A DNA stretch of 64,000 bases, from assembly GCF_033568475.1 (NCBI RefSeq), contig NW_027331833.1:124001-188000 (forward strand). The letters run 5' to 3'. The stretch is from Henckelia pumila (lineage: Eukaryota; Streptophyta; Magnoliopsida; Lamiales; Gesneriaceae). The stretch's first letter is position 1; every line of letters begins with the position of its first letter. Position numbers and translations under genes: made by a program. Positions 1 through 11,400 of this stretch are shown here, piece by piece. Under the pieces are notes generated by a model. That model did no database searches. It was not told the origin of the DNA and worked only from the letters and a program-made list of their open reading frames with translations.

Positions 1-757
1 TGACGGTACACTGTGGCGCTCTGTAGCTTTGTGACGTCATCTATGTACGGAAAACTCTATCCATAAAAGTAGACTGGTGTAAAGAGTTCAATCTTGGTCA
101 TGCGGTCTTGGACAGTTGAGTAACTATTCAGTTTTGGTGATTTCAGTTTGGCTTGCTGGAACAGTTTTAGCTATGGGAGACTGATTCAGTTTAGCTCCCT
201 TAACTGAATCTAGTTTAGCTTGGTTAGCTCAGTCTAGTTACCTTGTCCAATTTGTGTATTCAGTTTAGCTTTTGGACAGAGCAGTTTACTTCATTATTTA
301 TGTTGTATAGTTTTGTCAACACAAAAACCAAGTAAGTTCCAACAGTGGTCAAAAGATTTTACAAATTAAAACTAATTTTTTTTAACCTAATATTAATATA
401 AATATTTATTTTTTGAAATCCCCCTCAACATGCACTTGCACCTGAGGCGAAAGCAGTCTCTTGTATATTTCCTCAAGTCTGGCCACGAATTTGTGCTCAT
501 ATATTTTTAGTATAAAAAACTACTCATGAATTTATTGATCTTTTCGTTCTCCATTTGACTATTTCGTCCTTGTTTTTTGAAAATTATTTCATTCTCTTTT
601 TTCCAATTAAATAATTAACAACCTGGTAATTACAGAAGTCTCTCTTTCCCATTTTTTTCCTTCTTTTTTTTCCCCCGATCAAAAGTCTTCTTTCTTCTTT
701 TTTTCTTCGAAAGTAGGGGACTGGGGGTCGCCGTTGATTTATTATTATTATTATTAT
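1..757. other. 5' flank, no gene recognised
   Basis: No coding region or RNA gene is recognisable. The first 300 bases contain several imperfect copies of a CAGTTTAGCT-like word. The rest is AT-rich and ends in an ATT trinucleotide run (about 740-757) that abuts the copia element. Confidence 0.5.
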
Positions 758-763
758 TGTTGT

Positions 764-1033
764 TGTTGAAAATATGTTATTATTATTATTATTTAAAGTT
801 GAATGTTGAATGTTGAATATTGAGTTGTAAAATATGGAAAATTAGTGTGTGATGATGTAGATGATGATGTTTTAATTTTTGGAATAATCTCAAATGTGGA
901 TCTATAAATAGGTCTTCATTTGTGATGAAAAATACAATTGAGTTGAGTGAAAAATATTATAAAGTGTAGAGTTTGATATATTTTGAGTTTGGAGTTTTTA
1001 CTTTTTACCATAAATTTTTACTTTTTCACAACA
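764..1033 (+). repeat. 5' LTR of copia copy 1
   Basis: This 270-bp repeat starts TGTTGA and ends CAACA. It matches 6759-7028 except for a few substitutions, one extra GTTGAAT unit in the 3' copy and one short deletion. A TATA-like CTATAAATAGG at about 901-911 is the likely promoter of the element. Confidence 0.92.
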
Positions 1034-1053
1034 CGTTATCAGCACGATCGCTC
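1034..1053 (+). other. candidate primer-binding site, copia copy 1
   Basis: The sequence directly after the LTR is CGTTATCAGCACGATCG. It shares the TATCAG core with the usual initiator-Met primer site (TGGTATCAGAGC) but is not a full match. The same sequence sits at the same place in the second copy (53325-53346, minus strand), so it is a family feature. Confidence 0.55.
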
Positions 1054-1181
1054 GAAGGTTCTCTATAATTTCCGACGCTCCAAAACACAAGGAGAAGACA
1101 AAAATATTCAACAAGTAAGAATTTTTATTTTATTGTTTATATATTTTTATTGTGTATATATTAATATATAATTTCATGTTA

Positions 1182-1541
1182 TTATATAAAAGGATGTCTC
1201 TGACACTGACCTTATAATAACGTGATATGATATATATTTATTATATATATATATATATACTAACTATATTTGTATAATTTCACAATCTTATATAAAAGGT
1301 TGTCTATGACACCGATCTTATAATAATGTGATATGATATACTATACCTGACTTTATACTAACTATATTTGTATAATTTCACAATATTATATAAAAAGCTG
1401 TCTGTGACACCGATCTTATAATAATGTGATATGATATACTATACCTGACTTTATACTAATTATATTTGTATAATTTCACAATATTATATAAAATGATGTC
1501 TACGGCACCGACCTTATAATAAAGTGATATGATAGACATAA
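1182..1541 (+). repeat. tandem repeats in copia leader, about 98-106 bp period
   Basis: Four imperfect units start TTATATAAAA at 1182, 1288, 1386 and 1484. Each is followed by GT(C/A)TNTGACACCGA-like sequence and CTTATAATAA. Related repeats with a period of about 100 bp occur in the leader of the second element (52770-53075). The period and phase show head-to-tail duplication. Confidence 0.85.
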
Positions 1542-1749
1542 TTATTTAATTATGATTATCATTATATGCATCGCATGATTATCACAAATTTTTATTCAAC
1601 ACAATCATTTTTTTTCTTACCCCCAACGGTCACAAACGGTAACAAAACGGCTAGTTTTTAGCCTATAAATATGTTCGCTCAAACTCATTTTCAATCACAT
1701 CAAAATTCACTCTTTTTCTCAAAATATTTTCTCCTCGGTTTTTTCGAAG

Positions 1750-1923
1750 ATGAAGATGATGGCATTTCTAAGGATATTTTTCACAACGATTATGATTATC
1801 ATGCTCATGAGTCTTGTACTCACCAACGATTTTCCACCACGTACTTTTTCTCTATTTGTATACGCACTTGTAATCTTCGTTCTTCCATTATTTTGTATTA
1901 TCATATTAATGAAAATTAACTAA
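1750..1923 (+). CDS. small hydrophobic leader ORF (57 aa) of copia copy 1
   Basis: This ORF encodes 57 residues: an ATG-rich start (MKMM), a hydrophobic stretch at about residues 6-25, a short polar linker with DFPP, and a second hydrophobic stretch at about 34-55. It would make a two-helix membrane protein. It ends five bases before an upstream in-frame gag ATG (1928). The second copy has the same 57 codons open (52379-52552). Of about 17 differences between the copies, only 3 fall at third codon positions, so synonymous change is not enriched and the comparison does not show purifying selection. It also lies inside the putative leader intron. It may be a chance ORF; no known family is recognised. 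Confidence 0.25.
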   Translation: MKMMAFLRIFFTTIMIIMLMSLVLTNDFPPRTFSLFVYALVIFVLPLFCIIILMKIN

Positions 1924-1954
1924 TAAAATGCATTGTTATTTTTCTAGTACCACC

Positions 1955-2913
1955 ATGTCAAATTTGGCAAAGATTGAATTCGTTGCGCTCGATATCACTG
2001 AAAAAAATTATATGTCATGGACTCTCGATGTAGAGATGCATCTTGAGTCATTGGGTCTAAGTGATACCATTAAAGAAAATAATATATCATCCTCACAAGA
2101 AAAAGAAAAGTCTATGATTTTCTTACGTAGACATCTTGATGAAGGATTGAAATGTGAGTATCTCACAGAAAAAGACCCAATGATTTTATGGAAAGGGCTG
2201 AAAGAAAGATTTGAGCATATAACGAAAGTTACACTCCCGATCGCCCGTGATGAATGTAATACGTTGAGATTCCAAGACTTTAAAAAAGTTAGTGATTACA
2301 ATTATGCGATGTATCGAATAGTCTCGCAATTGAAATTTTGTGGGCATGTTTTACTGAAATGGAAATGCTTGAAAAAACATTTTCCACATTCCACGCATCA
2401 AATATAACTCTACAACAACAGTATAGAGTGCGTGGATTTTTGAGATATTCTGAACTAATCGCATGTCTTCTTGTGGCGGAAAAGAACAACGAATTGTTAG
2501 TAAGAAATCATCAATCCCGACCCACTGGATCAACGGCATTTCCAGAAGCAAATGTCGTAATTAAAAATGAAAACAAAAATCAAAGGCATAGAACAGATTT
2601 TGGTCGTGGACAAGGTCGAGGACGTGGACGTGGACGTAAAAATGATCGCGATCGTGGTCGCGGCCGTGGATATGAAAATAATCGAGATAGTTACTTCAAT
2701 AACTCATCTCAAAAGAATGTCACGAACCACCCACCAAAAAGGCAGCATGAAAATACGAGTGAAAATAAAAATCACTCAAAAAGAACTGAGAGTGTTTGTT
2801 ATAGATGTGGCACTCCAGGACATTGGTCACATATTTGTCGAACCCCTGAGCACCTATGTAAGCTCTATAAAGAATCGACAAAGGAGAAAGGAAAAGAGAC
2901 CAATTTTTTTTAA
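1955..2913 (+). pseudogene. copia gag, frameshifted
   Basis: Gag packages element RNA into virus-like particles. The N-terminal capsid-like part (starting MSNLAKIEF) is followed by a frameshift at about 2345, where one base is missing relative to the second copy. The downstream part continues in another frame with an RG-rich basic box (about 2600-2670) and one intact CCHC zinc knuckle (CYRCGTPGHWSHIC, about 2800-2841). A premature stop then follows a T run at about 2911. The ATG at 1955 is preferred over 1928 because of its ACCACC context and because 1928 lies before a strong 3' splice site. It cannot make full-length Gag. Confidence 0.88.
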
Positions 2914-3114
2914 AACAGTAATCATTTAAGTGGTTCAACTTATTTCAATGCTGCCGATTTTTCAAATGATTTCGAGAACATTGATTAATATATTGGTGGG
3001 ACTAGAATGTAACATGTTATATTTTCAAATATTCTTATGAAACATGTTATATTTTGCATATATATATATATTGTCTTTGATTTTTCTTATTGCATATTTT
3101 TTTTGAAGTTAAAT

Positions 3115-5037
3115 ATGAAAAATGCTATGAGCAAATATAAACAAGGAAATCATCCCATGGAAGTTTGCATACCCGATAGTGGTACAACGCACACTATTCT
3201 CCGAGATAAAAGATATTTTTTGGAATTAAAACCAACAAAAACAATAGTAAATACAATATCAGGTCCTGTAGACTTGATTGAAGGTTGTGGAAAAGCACAT
3301 TTTTTGTTACCTAATGGTACAAAATTTTTGATAAATGATGCTTTATATTCACCAGAGTCAAAAAAAAAAATTTGTTGAGTTTTAATGACATATATTCTCA
3401 TGGGTATGATACTGAGACGATAACTGATGGAAATCAGAAATATATGTGTTTTACCACATATAAATCAGGAAAAAAATATGTGGTTGAAAAATAATCAATG
3501 CTTCCTACTGGATTGCATTACACACATATAAGTCCAATCGATTCAAATATGGTGGTTAATAGTTCTTCAATATTATCCAATTGGCATGATCGATTGGGAC
3601 ATCCTGGTTCAATAATGATACGAAGAATTATTGAAAATACGCATGGTCATCCATTGAAAGACCAGAAGATCTTTCAGAATAATAAGTTTCAATGTAAAGC
3701 ATGTTCTCTTGGAAAACTTATTATAAGACCATCGCTAGCTAAAATCCAAACAGAATCACCCATATTTCTTGAACGCATTCAGGGTGATATTTGTGGGCCA
3801 ATTCATCCACCATGTGGACCATTTCGATATTTTATGGTATTGATCGATGCCTCTAGCAGATGGTCACATGTATGCTTATTGTCAACTCGGAATGTGGAAT
3901 TTGCTGGCTCAAATAATAAAATTGCGGAATCAATTTCCCGATTATACAATCAAGAAAATAAGACTTGATAATGCTGGAGAATTTACTTCCCAAACTTTCA
4001 ATGACTATTGTATGTCAATGGGAATTACTGTTGAGCATCCTGTTGCTCATGTTCATATACAGAATGGATTAGCTGAATCATTAATTAAACGTCTACAACT
4101 GATTGCTAGACCAATGATTATGAGAACAAAACTCTCTATTTCTATATGGGGACATGCAATTTTACATGCTGCGACATTAATTCGCATCAGACCAAATGCA
4201 TATCATAAATTCTCCCCATTGCAGCTTGCATTTGGTAAAGAACCAAATATTTCTCATCTGAGAATTTTTGGATGTATGATGTATGTGCCTATTGCACCAC
4301 CTCAACGATAAAAAATGGGTCCTCAAAGAAAAATCGGTATTTATTTCGGTTATGATAGCCCATCAATCATTCGATATCTTGAGCCTCAGACAGGCGATGT
4401 GTTTACAGCACGCTTTGCTGATTCTCATTTTAATGAAGAAATTTTCCCAATGTTAGGGGGAGAAAAGAAACACATCGAAAAATAAATCACATGGTATGTA
4501 CCATCATTGTTACATTTGGATCCAAGGACTAAACAATGTGAGAAAGATATACAACAAATTGTGCACTTGCAAAGAATTGCAAATCAAATGCCAGATGCAT
4601 TTGAAGACACAAAAGGGGTAACAAAATCATATATACATGCTATAAATGCCCCTGCTCGAATTGAAATTCCAAAGAAACAAATTGAAGACACTCATGATGT
4701 CATAAAGCGCTTGAAGCGTGGAAGACCAGTCGGTTTCAAGGACAAAAATCCTCGGAAAAGAAAAGGCATAGAGAAACACGATGATCATAAAATAGAAAAT
4801 GGTGTTTCAGAAGAAACACCTGATGATGAAAATGTTATGTCAGAACCACAAACTGACGAGAATCGTGAAATATCTATCAATTATATTAACACTGGAAAAA
4901 TATGGAACCGAAAAGATATAGAAGATATTGATGAGATATTTTCTTATAATGTGGTTTGTGACATCATAAATGAAAATGAGGATCATGAACCAAAATTTTT
5001 TGGTGAATGTAAAACTTGTCATGATTGGGCCAAATGA
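3115..5037 (+). pseudogene. copia pol, protease and integrase part, degenerate
   Basis: The protease active-site motif DSGTTHTI is near the start (3115-3378). The frame breaks in an A-tract at about 3360 that is longer than in the second copy, and a stop follows at about 3491. The integrase zinc-binding part (HDRLGH, then CKAC) and the first catalytic Asp (GDICGP) are at 3498-3968. The second Asp (DNAGEF) and the Glu (NGLAES) are in a different frame at 3847-4311. Further stops occur at about 4309 and 4483. The linker to reverse transcriptase is open at 4507-5037. Breaks on both sides of the catalytic core show this integrase is dead. Confidence 0.88.
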
Positions 5038-5040
5038 AAA

Positions 5041-6593
5041 GATGTCATCCAGGTTGAATTGGATTCGCTAAATAAACGTAATGTTTTTGGACCTATAGTC
5101 CTCACACCTAAAGGTGTAAAACCTGTTGGATACAAATGGTTTTTATTCGAAAGCGAAATGAGAAAAATGAAATAGTCAGATATAAAGCTAAACTTGTTGC
5201 ACAAGGTTTTTCTCAAAGGCCTGGAATTGATTATGAAGAAACGTATTCTCCTGTTATGGATGCAATTACGTTTCGATATTTGATTAGTTTGGCAGTATCT
5301 GAAAATTTGGAAATGTGTCTTATGGATGTGTTACAGCTTACTTATACGGATCACTTGATAGTGATATATACATAAAATCCCTGAAGGATTTAAGATGCTT
5401 GAAGCACAAAGTTCAAAACCCAGAAAATTTTATTCTGTAAAATTGCAAAGATCATTATATGGGTTGAAGCAATCCGGCCGAATGTGGTATAATCGGCTAA
5501 GTGAGCACTTGATGAAAAAGGGATATGTAAATTATCCAATATGCCCTTGTGTTTTCATCAAAAAAACAACATCCGGATGTGTAATTATTGCTGTATATGT
5601 TGATGATTTAAACATCATTGGAACGAATAAAGAAATTCAAAAAGTTATGATGTACTTGAAAGAAGAATTCGAAATGAAGGATCTTAGAAAAACCAAGTAT
5701 TGTCTGGGTTTGCAAATCGAACAAAAAGAATGTGAAATTTTTGTTCACCAGACAAATTATATAGAAAGATCCTTAAACGTTTTAATATGAATAAATCAAA
5801 TCCATTAGGTACTCCAATGGTTGTAAGATCATTAAACATAGAAAATGATTCATTCCGTCCATGTGAAAGTGATGAAGTTATTCTTGGTCCAGAAGTACCA
5901 TATCTAAGTGCCATTGGTGCCCTTATGTATCTTGCAAATTGTACTAGACCTGATATATTTTTTGCTGTAAATTTATTGGCAAGATTCAGCTCATATCCAA
6001 CAAAGAGGCATTGGAATGTAATTAAACATATATTCCGTTATCTACGAGAAACGACAGATTTGGGACTTTTGTACTCAAAAGACACAAATCAAAGTATCAT
6101 TGGTTATGCTGATGCTGGATATTTATCTGATCCACATAAGTCACGTTCCCAAACCGGATATGTATTTACTCGTGGAGGCACTGCAATTTATTGGCGTTCA
6201 CAGAAACAAACACTCGTAACAACTTCATCAAATCACGCCGAGATTATTGCGCTACATGAAGCAAGTCGTGAATGTGTTTGGCTAAAATCAATGACACAAC
6301 ATATCCAAACTTCTTGTGGATTATCAGTAGACAAGAAGACTGTGACGCTGTATGCAGATTATGCTGCATGTATTGCTCAAATGAAAGAAGGATACATCAA
6401 AAGTAACAGAACCAAGCATATCCCCCCAAAGTTCTTTGCCTACACTCAAAAATTTGAGAAGAACAAAGATATTGATATCTGTTACATTCAATCAAGTGAG
6501 AACTCATCAGATCTCTTCACAAAGGCACTTCCTACGACAATATTCAGAAATCATATATATAACATTGGGATGCGCAATCTACGGAATATGTGA
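5041..6593 (+). pseudogene. copia pol, reverse transcriptase and RNase H part, degenerate
   Basis: Reverse transcriptase pieces lie at 5136-5375 and 5395-5790, separated by frame breaks. The catalytic YVDDLN motif is intact at about 5600. RNase H is in the open stretch 5787-6593, with the conserved first Asp (GYADAGY). Near its C-terminal end the Glu and Asn seen in the second copy (YEDNAAC) are replaced (YADYAAC), although the Asp is kept. A lost G at about 5136 shifts the frame at the same place where the second copy has its nonsense codon. Not functional. Confidence 0.88.
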
Positions 6594-6749
6594 ATAATCA
6601 CTCATGTTAACATGAGGGAGAGTTTACGTGGCTGCACTCTTTTTTTCTTGCTATGGTTTTTATCCCACTGGGTTTTTCCTAGTAAGGTTTTTAACGAGGC
6701 AGTATAAAACACATAATGAATGCAATCATCATATCACGATCATCATCAC

Positions 6750-6758
6750 AAGAGGGAG
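6750..6758 (+). other. polypurine tract, copia copy 1
   Basis: The purine run AAGAGGGAG directly precedes the 3' LTR. This is the expected position of the plus-strand primer of an LTR retrotransposon. Confidence 0.75.
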
Positions 6759-7028
6759 TGTTGAAAATATGTTATTATTATTATTATTTAAAGTTGAATG
6801 TTGAATGTTGAATGTTGAATATTGAGTTGTAAAATGTGGAAAATTAGTGTGTGATGATGTAGAAGATGATATTTTAATTTTTGGACTAATCTCAAATGTG
6901 GATCTATAAATAGGTTTTTATTTGTGATGAAAAATACAATTGAGTTGAGAGAAAAATATTATAAAGTGTAGAGTTTGATATATTTTGATTTTTTACTTTT
7001 TACCATAAATTTTTATTTTTTCACAACA
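6759..7028 (+). repeat. 3' LTR of copia copy 1
   Basis: This is the 270-bp partner of the LTR at 764-1033, starting TGTTGAAAAT after the purine tract and ending CACAACA before ATTAT. Confidence 0.92.
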
Positions 7029-7033
7029 ATTAT

Positions 7034-7563
7034 TATTTTTTATTTTTTTATTTTTTTGCGTTTTCCGATATATAATTATATTATTTATATTATATAATCA
7101 ATACTTTATTCCTAATTTGAGTTTATAATATTTTTGGATTTAAATAATTTTAATATATTATGATATTTTTAATATAAAAATATATTATTATATTTTTCTT
7201 TTGTTATTAATTATTAATTAAATAAAAAATTATATATTTTAATTTGTAAGAATATTTTTTGTCTTAAATATTATTAATATAAATTTGAAAAATAAATTTA
7301 ATGATGGTTTGTTAATTTTTTAACTTATTTAAATTTTTTTATTCAATAAAATTTAAATTATATTTAATTTGACGGGTCTAACGGATCTAACCCGAATTGG
7401 ATCCGTTGGATCCACGGGGAGACGGGGCAGATCCCGGGTTTGCCCAAACATGTCCCGTTGTCATCCCTAATCCAAAGTCCACTTACCAATAAACTTTATT
7501 TTTCTAAAGATAAAAACATAAAATCGATCGATATACGTGCTCAAAACAAAACCAATTTTTTTT
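7034..7563. other. AT-rich spacer, no gene recognised
   Basis: This stretch is very AT-rich, with a GC-richer patch at about 7371-7475 (repeated GGATC(C/T) words and TCCCGGGTTTGCCC). The patch resembles the end of an old DNA transposon, but no partner end was found. Confidence 0.4.
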
Positions 7564-7873
7564 GGGAAAATTACTTTTTTGGTCTTGTATGTTTGTCACT
7601 TTGCGATTTCAGTCCTTTATATTTTCAGATTTTAGCTTTAGTCTGCTAAATGTTTTTTTTGGCATTTTAGCCCTTTTTCGACGTGGCGCTGACGTGGCAC
7701 CAAGTCAGTGCTGATGTGGAGCTAACGTGTATATTTTCACGTAAGTATTTTCGAATAAAAAAGACCGAAATTGCCAAAAATTAAAACATGCAGGACTAAA
7801 ATTAAAATATGAAAAACATAGAAGACCAAAATCGCAAAGTGACAAACACACATAACCAAATTTGCAGTTTTTC
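7564..7873. mobile_element. fold-back MITE, family shared with 13194-13507
   Basis: The two ends are inverted copies of about 65 bp or more, both centred on GTTTGTCACTTTGCGAT. The middle holds GC-richer ACGTGGC-type words. The same family lies at 13194-13507, which has a 9-bp target duplication. Here the flanks are T-runs (ATTTTTTTT and TTTTTTTTT), so the duplication is plausible but not informative. A Mutator-like origin is inferred from the sister copy. Confidence 0.8.
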
Positions 7874-8462
7874 TTTTTTTTTTAACCCAACAAAACCAAT
7901 AAACCTTAACTTTATTTGTCAAAAATATTTTTTTAAAACTCGTCAAATACACACACACACACACACAAAGAAGAGAGGCCTTGAATACTTTATATTTAAC
8001 TAATATTCCGATACACGTCTTGCATATTCGTTCAATCCGATTTTTTAACCAAAAAAAACAAAAGAAAATATATTGTAAATTAAAAAATATACATGCTCGT
8101 TCAATCCGATTTTTAACGAAAAAAAAACAAAAAAAAATAAATTGTAATTAAAAAATATAAAAAATAATGTTTTCGTAAAAAAATAATCATCAAAACGCAA
8201 TAACTACGTAAATTTTATAAACGTGAGTTTATATTTTGATAAATAAGAAAATATTTTTTTATGGCTAAAACAAGAGAAGATTATATATATATAAAAACTA
8301 TATTACAGGGTTTTTTCTTCTGTTTTTAAAACATAACGTGTGACCGAAATTATTCTTTTATATAATAATAATATTCCATTATTATTTCTTCATTTCTTGC
8401 ATATATGTTTAATTAATTACCAAGCAACAATCCCCAATACGAAGAGATTCTTGAATCTCGAA
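7874..8462. promoter_or_regulatory. upstream region of the receptor kinase gene
   Basis: This AT-rich stretch lies between the fold-back element and the start codon at 8463. It includes a CA microsatellite (about 7951-7967), two similar stretches containing TTCAATCCGATTTTT (about 8032 and 8100), and TATATATATATAAA at about 8282. That last site is the best TATA-like candidate, roughly 180 bp before the ATG. No specific regulatory element is identified. Confidence 0.4.
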
Positions 8463-11400
8463 ATGCTCCTACAACTCTCTGTGCTGTCTCTCATCCTCCT
8501 CGCATCGGCGGCGTCGGCCCAGCCATGTGCTCCCTCATCTTGCGGAAACGTAACAAACATAAGATTTCCATTTTACATTCCAGCCCTGCAACCATCTCGC
8601 TGTGGTCTCCCTGGATTCCAGCTCAACTGTACTAATCTCGGCCTCCCCATTTTCCGAACATCACCCGATAATCACGAGTACGTGGTCGAAAGCATTTCCG
8701 ACACAGACCCAATTGTTCGTTTGTACGACGCAGCTCTTCTAACTTTCAACGACAACACCACTTGTCTTCCACAACTCACAAACGTCACACAGCTTCCTAC
8801 TCCCCAGTTGCGTTATTTCAACACCACCAGCCTTCATCTGTTCCCGCTCTGTCTTAGAAATTCGACCACTGGTTTATGGCCGTACAGAGTTATTTGCGGT
8901 GTTCAAGATGATGCTCGGATCTGGAATCTGGCGATATATGATGGTGCGAATCCCGCGCATTTGACAGCGGCAGTAGAAAATTGTGAGACACATATCGTTG
9001 CCCCGGTCAATTTCGGAGATGATAATATTTATTTAACTTTAAGAAGGGGTTTCCAGCTGAGATGGACAACCGGAGACGCTAATCTGGAACCCTCGCCGGA
9101 ACCCAATTTTAGCGCGCCGCCGCCCCTTGCTGATCAGGGCGCCGGAAAAGGTTCGATCGATTATCTCCTTGTACGTCGTAATGTTTTGGTGTTTGACTTG
9201 TTCCTCATTTTTAATCCTTAGTAGACCAAGTCCAAATTCCCGTCTATCTTATTTTTATTTACTTTTTTTAAAAAACAAAATCTAGCTCAATCATGTTTCC
9301 GTAAAATAAATCAAGTCTCATATATTTTGAGAAAAACTCTGTCGTTTTGTATCTACTATATTTTAAGCGACTGGTCCTCGCAATCTAACCATACAATCAC
9401 AATCCATGGTCCATGCCATAGCTTCCTCTAACAACATACCTAGCACAGCCTTGTTACGTTTCTTATAACTACATATAATAATAAACTTAAATTTGTAAAT
9501 GAATTTAACAAGAGAGGAGGAAAAATCCTATAAATTTTTAGTTATACATAAATATATATTATTACGAACGGGATCCTTTTGGTTCGGGCAGTCTAGGCAT
9601 ATCTTCTCCATATATCCATTTTTCGATGTGAGTCATATTGCTGAATTTTCGGTGAATTTATTTACTCCTTGGCAGCTTACTGTTCCGCAGAAGATTTATT
9701 TTCTTTCGGATGTCTCTTCTGCAATTGTATCATGTTGTTTTTCGTGTCACTGTGTTTAACAAGAAAGATCGGTTAACTGAATTCTAATAGAACCTGAACG
9801 AAAACTTTACTTTGCCCATCTTTGTGATACAACCCCATATTCCTCATGCCCCTGATAGAGATACCGTCTTCACTAAGTTTGGCCAAGTGATACTTTTTTC
9901 TACTGGAGGATCCTTGATAATTTACGAGCATTTATATTTGGCCTCCTAATGTTGGTGAAATAAAAAGCCTCGTATGAGCGTTTCTCAGCTTTTGGTGTTG
10001 TACCGAACAATTAGAGTTCCAGAATGTCTCATTTGGACAAATTAATAATCATTATTGTCAAAGTTTCATGTACAGCTTCCTATAAATCCATTAGTAATGG
10101 TATCTTTGGGAAACCTGATGAGGTGATATAGACTGAGGCAAGAACCCGTAAATCATATCATAACTGATTAACATCCGTAGGATGAGCATTGGGTTTCATC
10201 CACATTCTTGGATACTTTCCTACAACATCAACCCGGCTTGTAGCCGGATTAATTCTTGATCTGGTTTTTAATTTCTCCCAAATTTGCAGATACACCTGAA
10301 ATGGACAAATTATAGAATCGTCATATGAGATTCTCTCTGTTTTTTTTTTTTAATCCAGTACATCAAAGTTAAACATAACTCTTTAAGGATGTATTGATTC
10401 TAAAACAGTCTTCCTATAGGGTTTTTGGTTCAAGAGAATTTGATTTCTTCTTGACTCCACGTGTTCCCTCTCGGTATGAGTCTCCTCCAACTCAAAAATC
10501 GTTTCGTTGATTTCCCATATTTGTGTTATGGACTCCCACACTTTCTTGAGATAATATTCTTGTAATCTAGGGTGATTCACCTCCTGTTGTGTTCATTTTT
10601 TTAGATCAATAATCTTAAGATTTGCAAATGATTCTCTGCAAGGTTTTGAAGATTTGAAGATCAATTCTTTCTATAGTTGTCAATTGTCATCAAATTTTCT
10701 TTTTTAAGACATTTTTCTATTAGATTGATCAATTTTTCATTAGTTAGAGGTTTTTGTATTACTTTAATTGTTTTCCTTTTTGATGTAGTAAAGGTTCTAC
10801 CTAATGATGGTGGTAACCTCCGTCCTATGATCATTTAACTAAAGCCGAGTTTTTCTAGCTAGGCATTGTATTATCGTTTGAATATCCTTTAAAGTTTCAA
10901 GAATTTCTTCTTGATTTTTAAGAATTTTTTAATTTGTTGTGGTACGTAATGTAACTAGGTGTCATAGTTTTGTACCATCTTTTGTATTTCTCTAAGATCC
11001 TCTAAGATATTAGATGAATCCGAAAAAATTAAAAAAAAATCTTTCATTTATATATTAATAACTTGATATTTATCTTCTTTTTTTTTCATATTTTCTATCT
11101 CTTATTTTTTCTCCTGATATGAAATTATATTTTCATCATCAACTTCACTTTGCACTATTAATGTGTTTTCTTTGATATCAAGAATTTGTATCTCTTGTTT
11201 CCGAAGACATTTTTTCATCATCTTCATTTTACATCTTCTCTTGTTATTCTATCTTCTTGGGTGTTTGATCCTAGGCAAACTAAACTGAAAAAAAAATCAA
11301 ATATATAAATGATTTATTGATTTATGTGGAATAATTTGCTCGACTCGTGGTGCTTAAGTAATTTTTTCATGTGCAAATTAAACTAATTTATATTATATTG

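Larger units (their letters stand above)
1115..1947 (+). other. putative intron in the copia 5' leader
   Basis: A consensus 5' splice site (CAACAA|GTAAGAAT) lies about 80 bases after the LTR. A polypyrimidine tract ending TTTTTCTAG|TACC lies seven bases before the gag ATG in an ACCACCATG context at 1955. The second copy keeps both sites in equivalent positions (53265 to 52356, minus strand). Removing the segment would place the gag ATG near the 5' end of the message and delete the tandem repeats and a small upstream ORF. This is inferred from splice-site sequence only. Confidence 0.5.
758..7028 (+). mobile_element. Ty1/copia LTR retrotransposon, decayed copy 1
   Basis: Two 270-bp LTRs (764-1033 and 6759-7028) start TGTTGAAAAT and end CACAACA. 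They enclose gag, protease, integrase, reverse transcriptase and RNase H remnants in that order, which is the Ty1/copia order. A candidate primer-binding site follows the 5' LTR and a purine tract (6750-6758) precedes the 3' LTR. The flanking bases ATTAT match (753-757 and 7029-7033) if six extra bases (TGTTGT) at 758-763 are counted as a triplet expansion of the left end. By eye the LTRs differ at about 8-9 positions plus two short indels, and the coding region has several frameshifts and stops. This copy is therefore older than its relative at 47258-53628 and not autonomous. The clade within Ty1/copia is not assigned. Confidence 0.93.

Noticed and set aside
1182..1541. Regular repeats that could suggest a CRISPR-like array
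   Set aside because: The units are about 100 bp and fully repeated without unique spacers, inside a plant retrotransposon leader.
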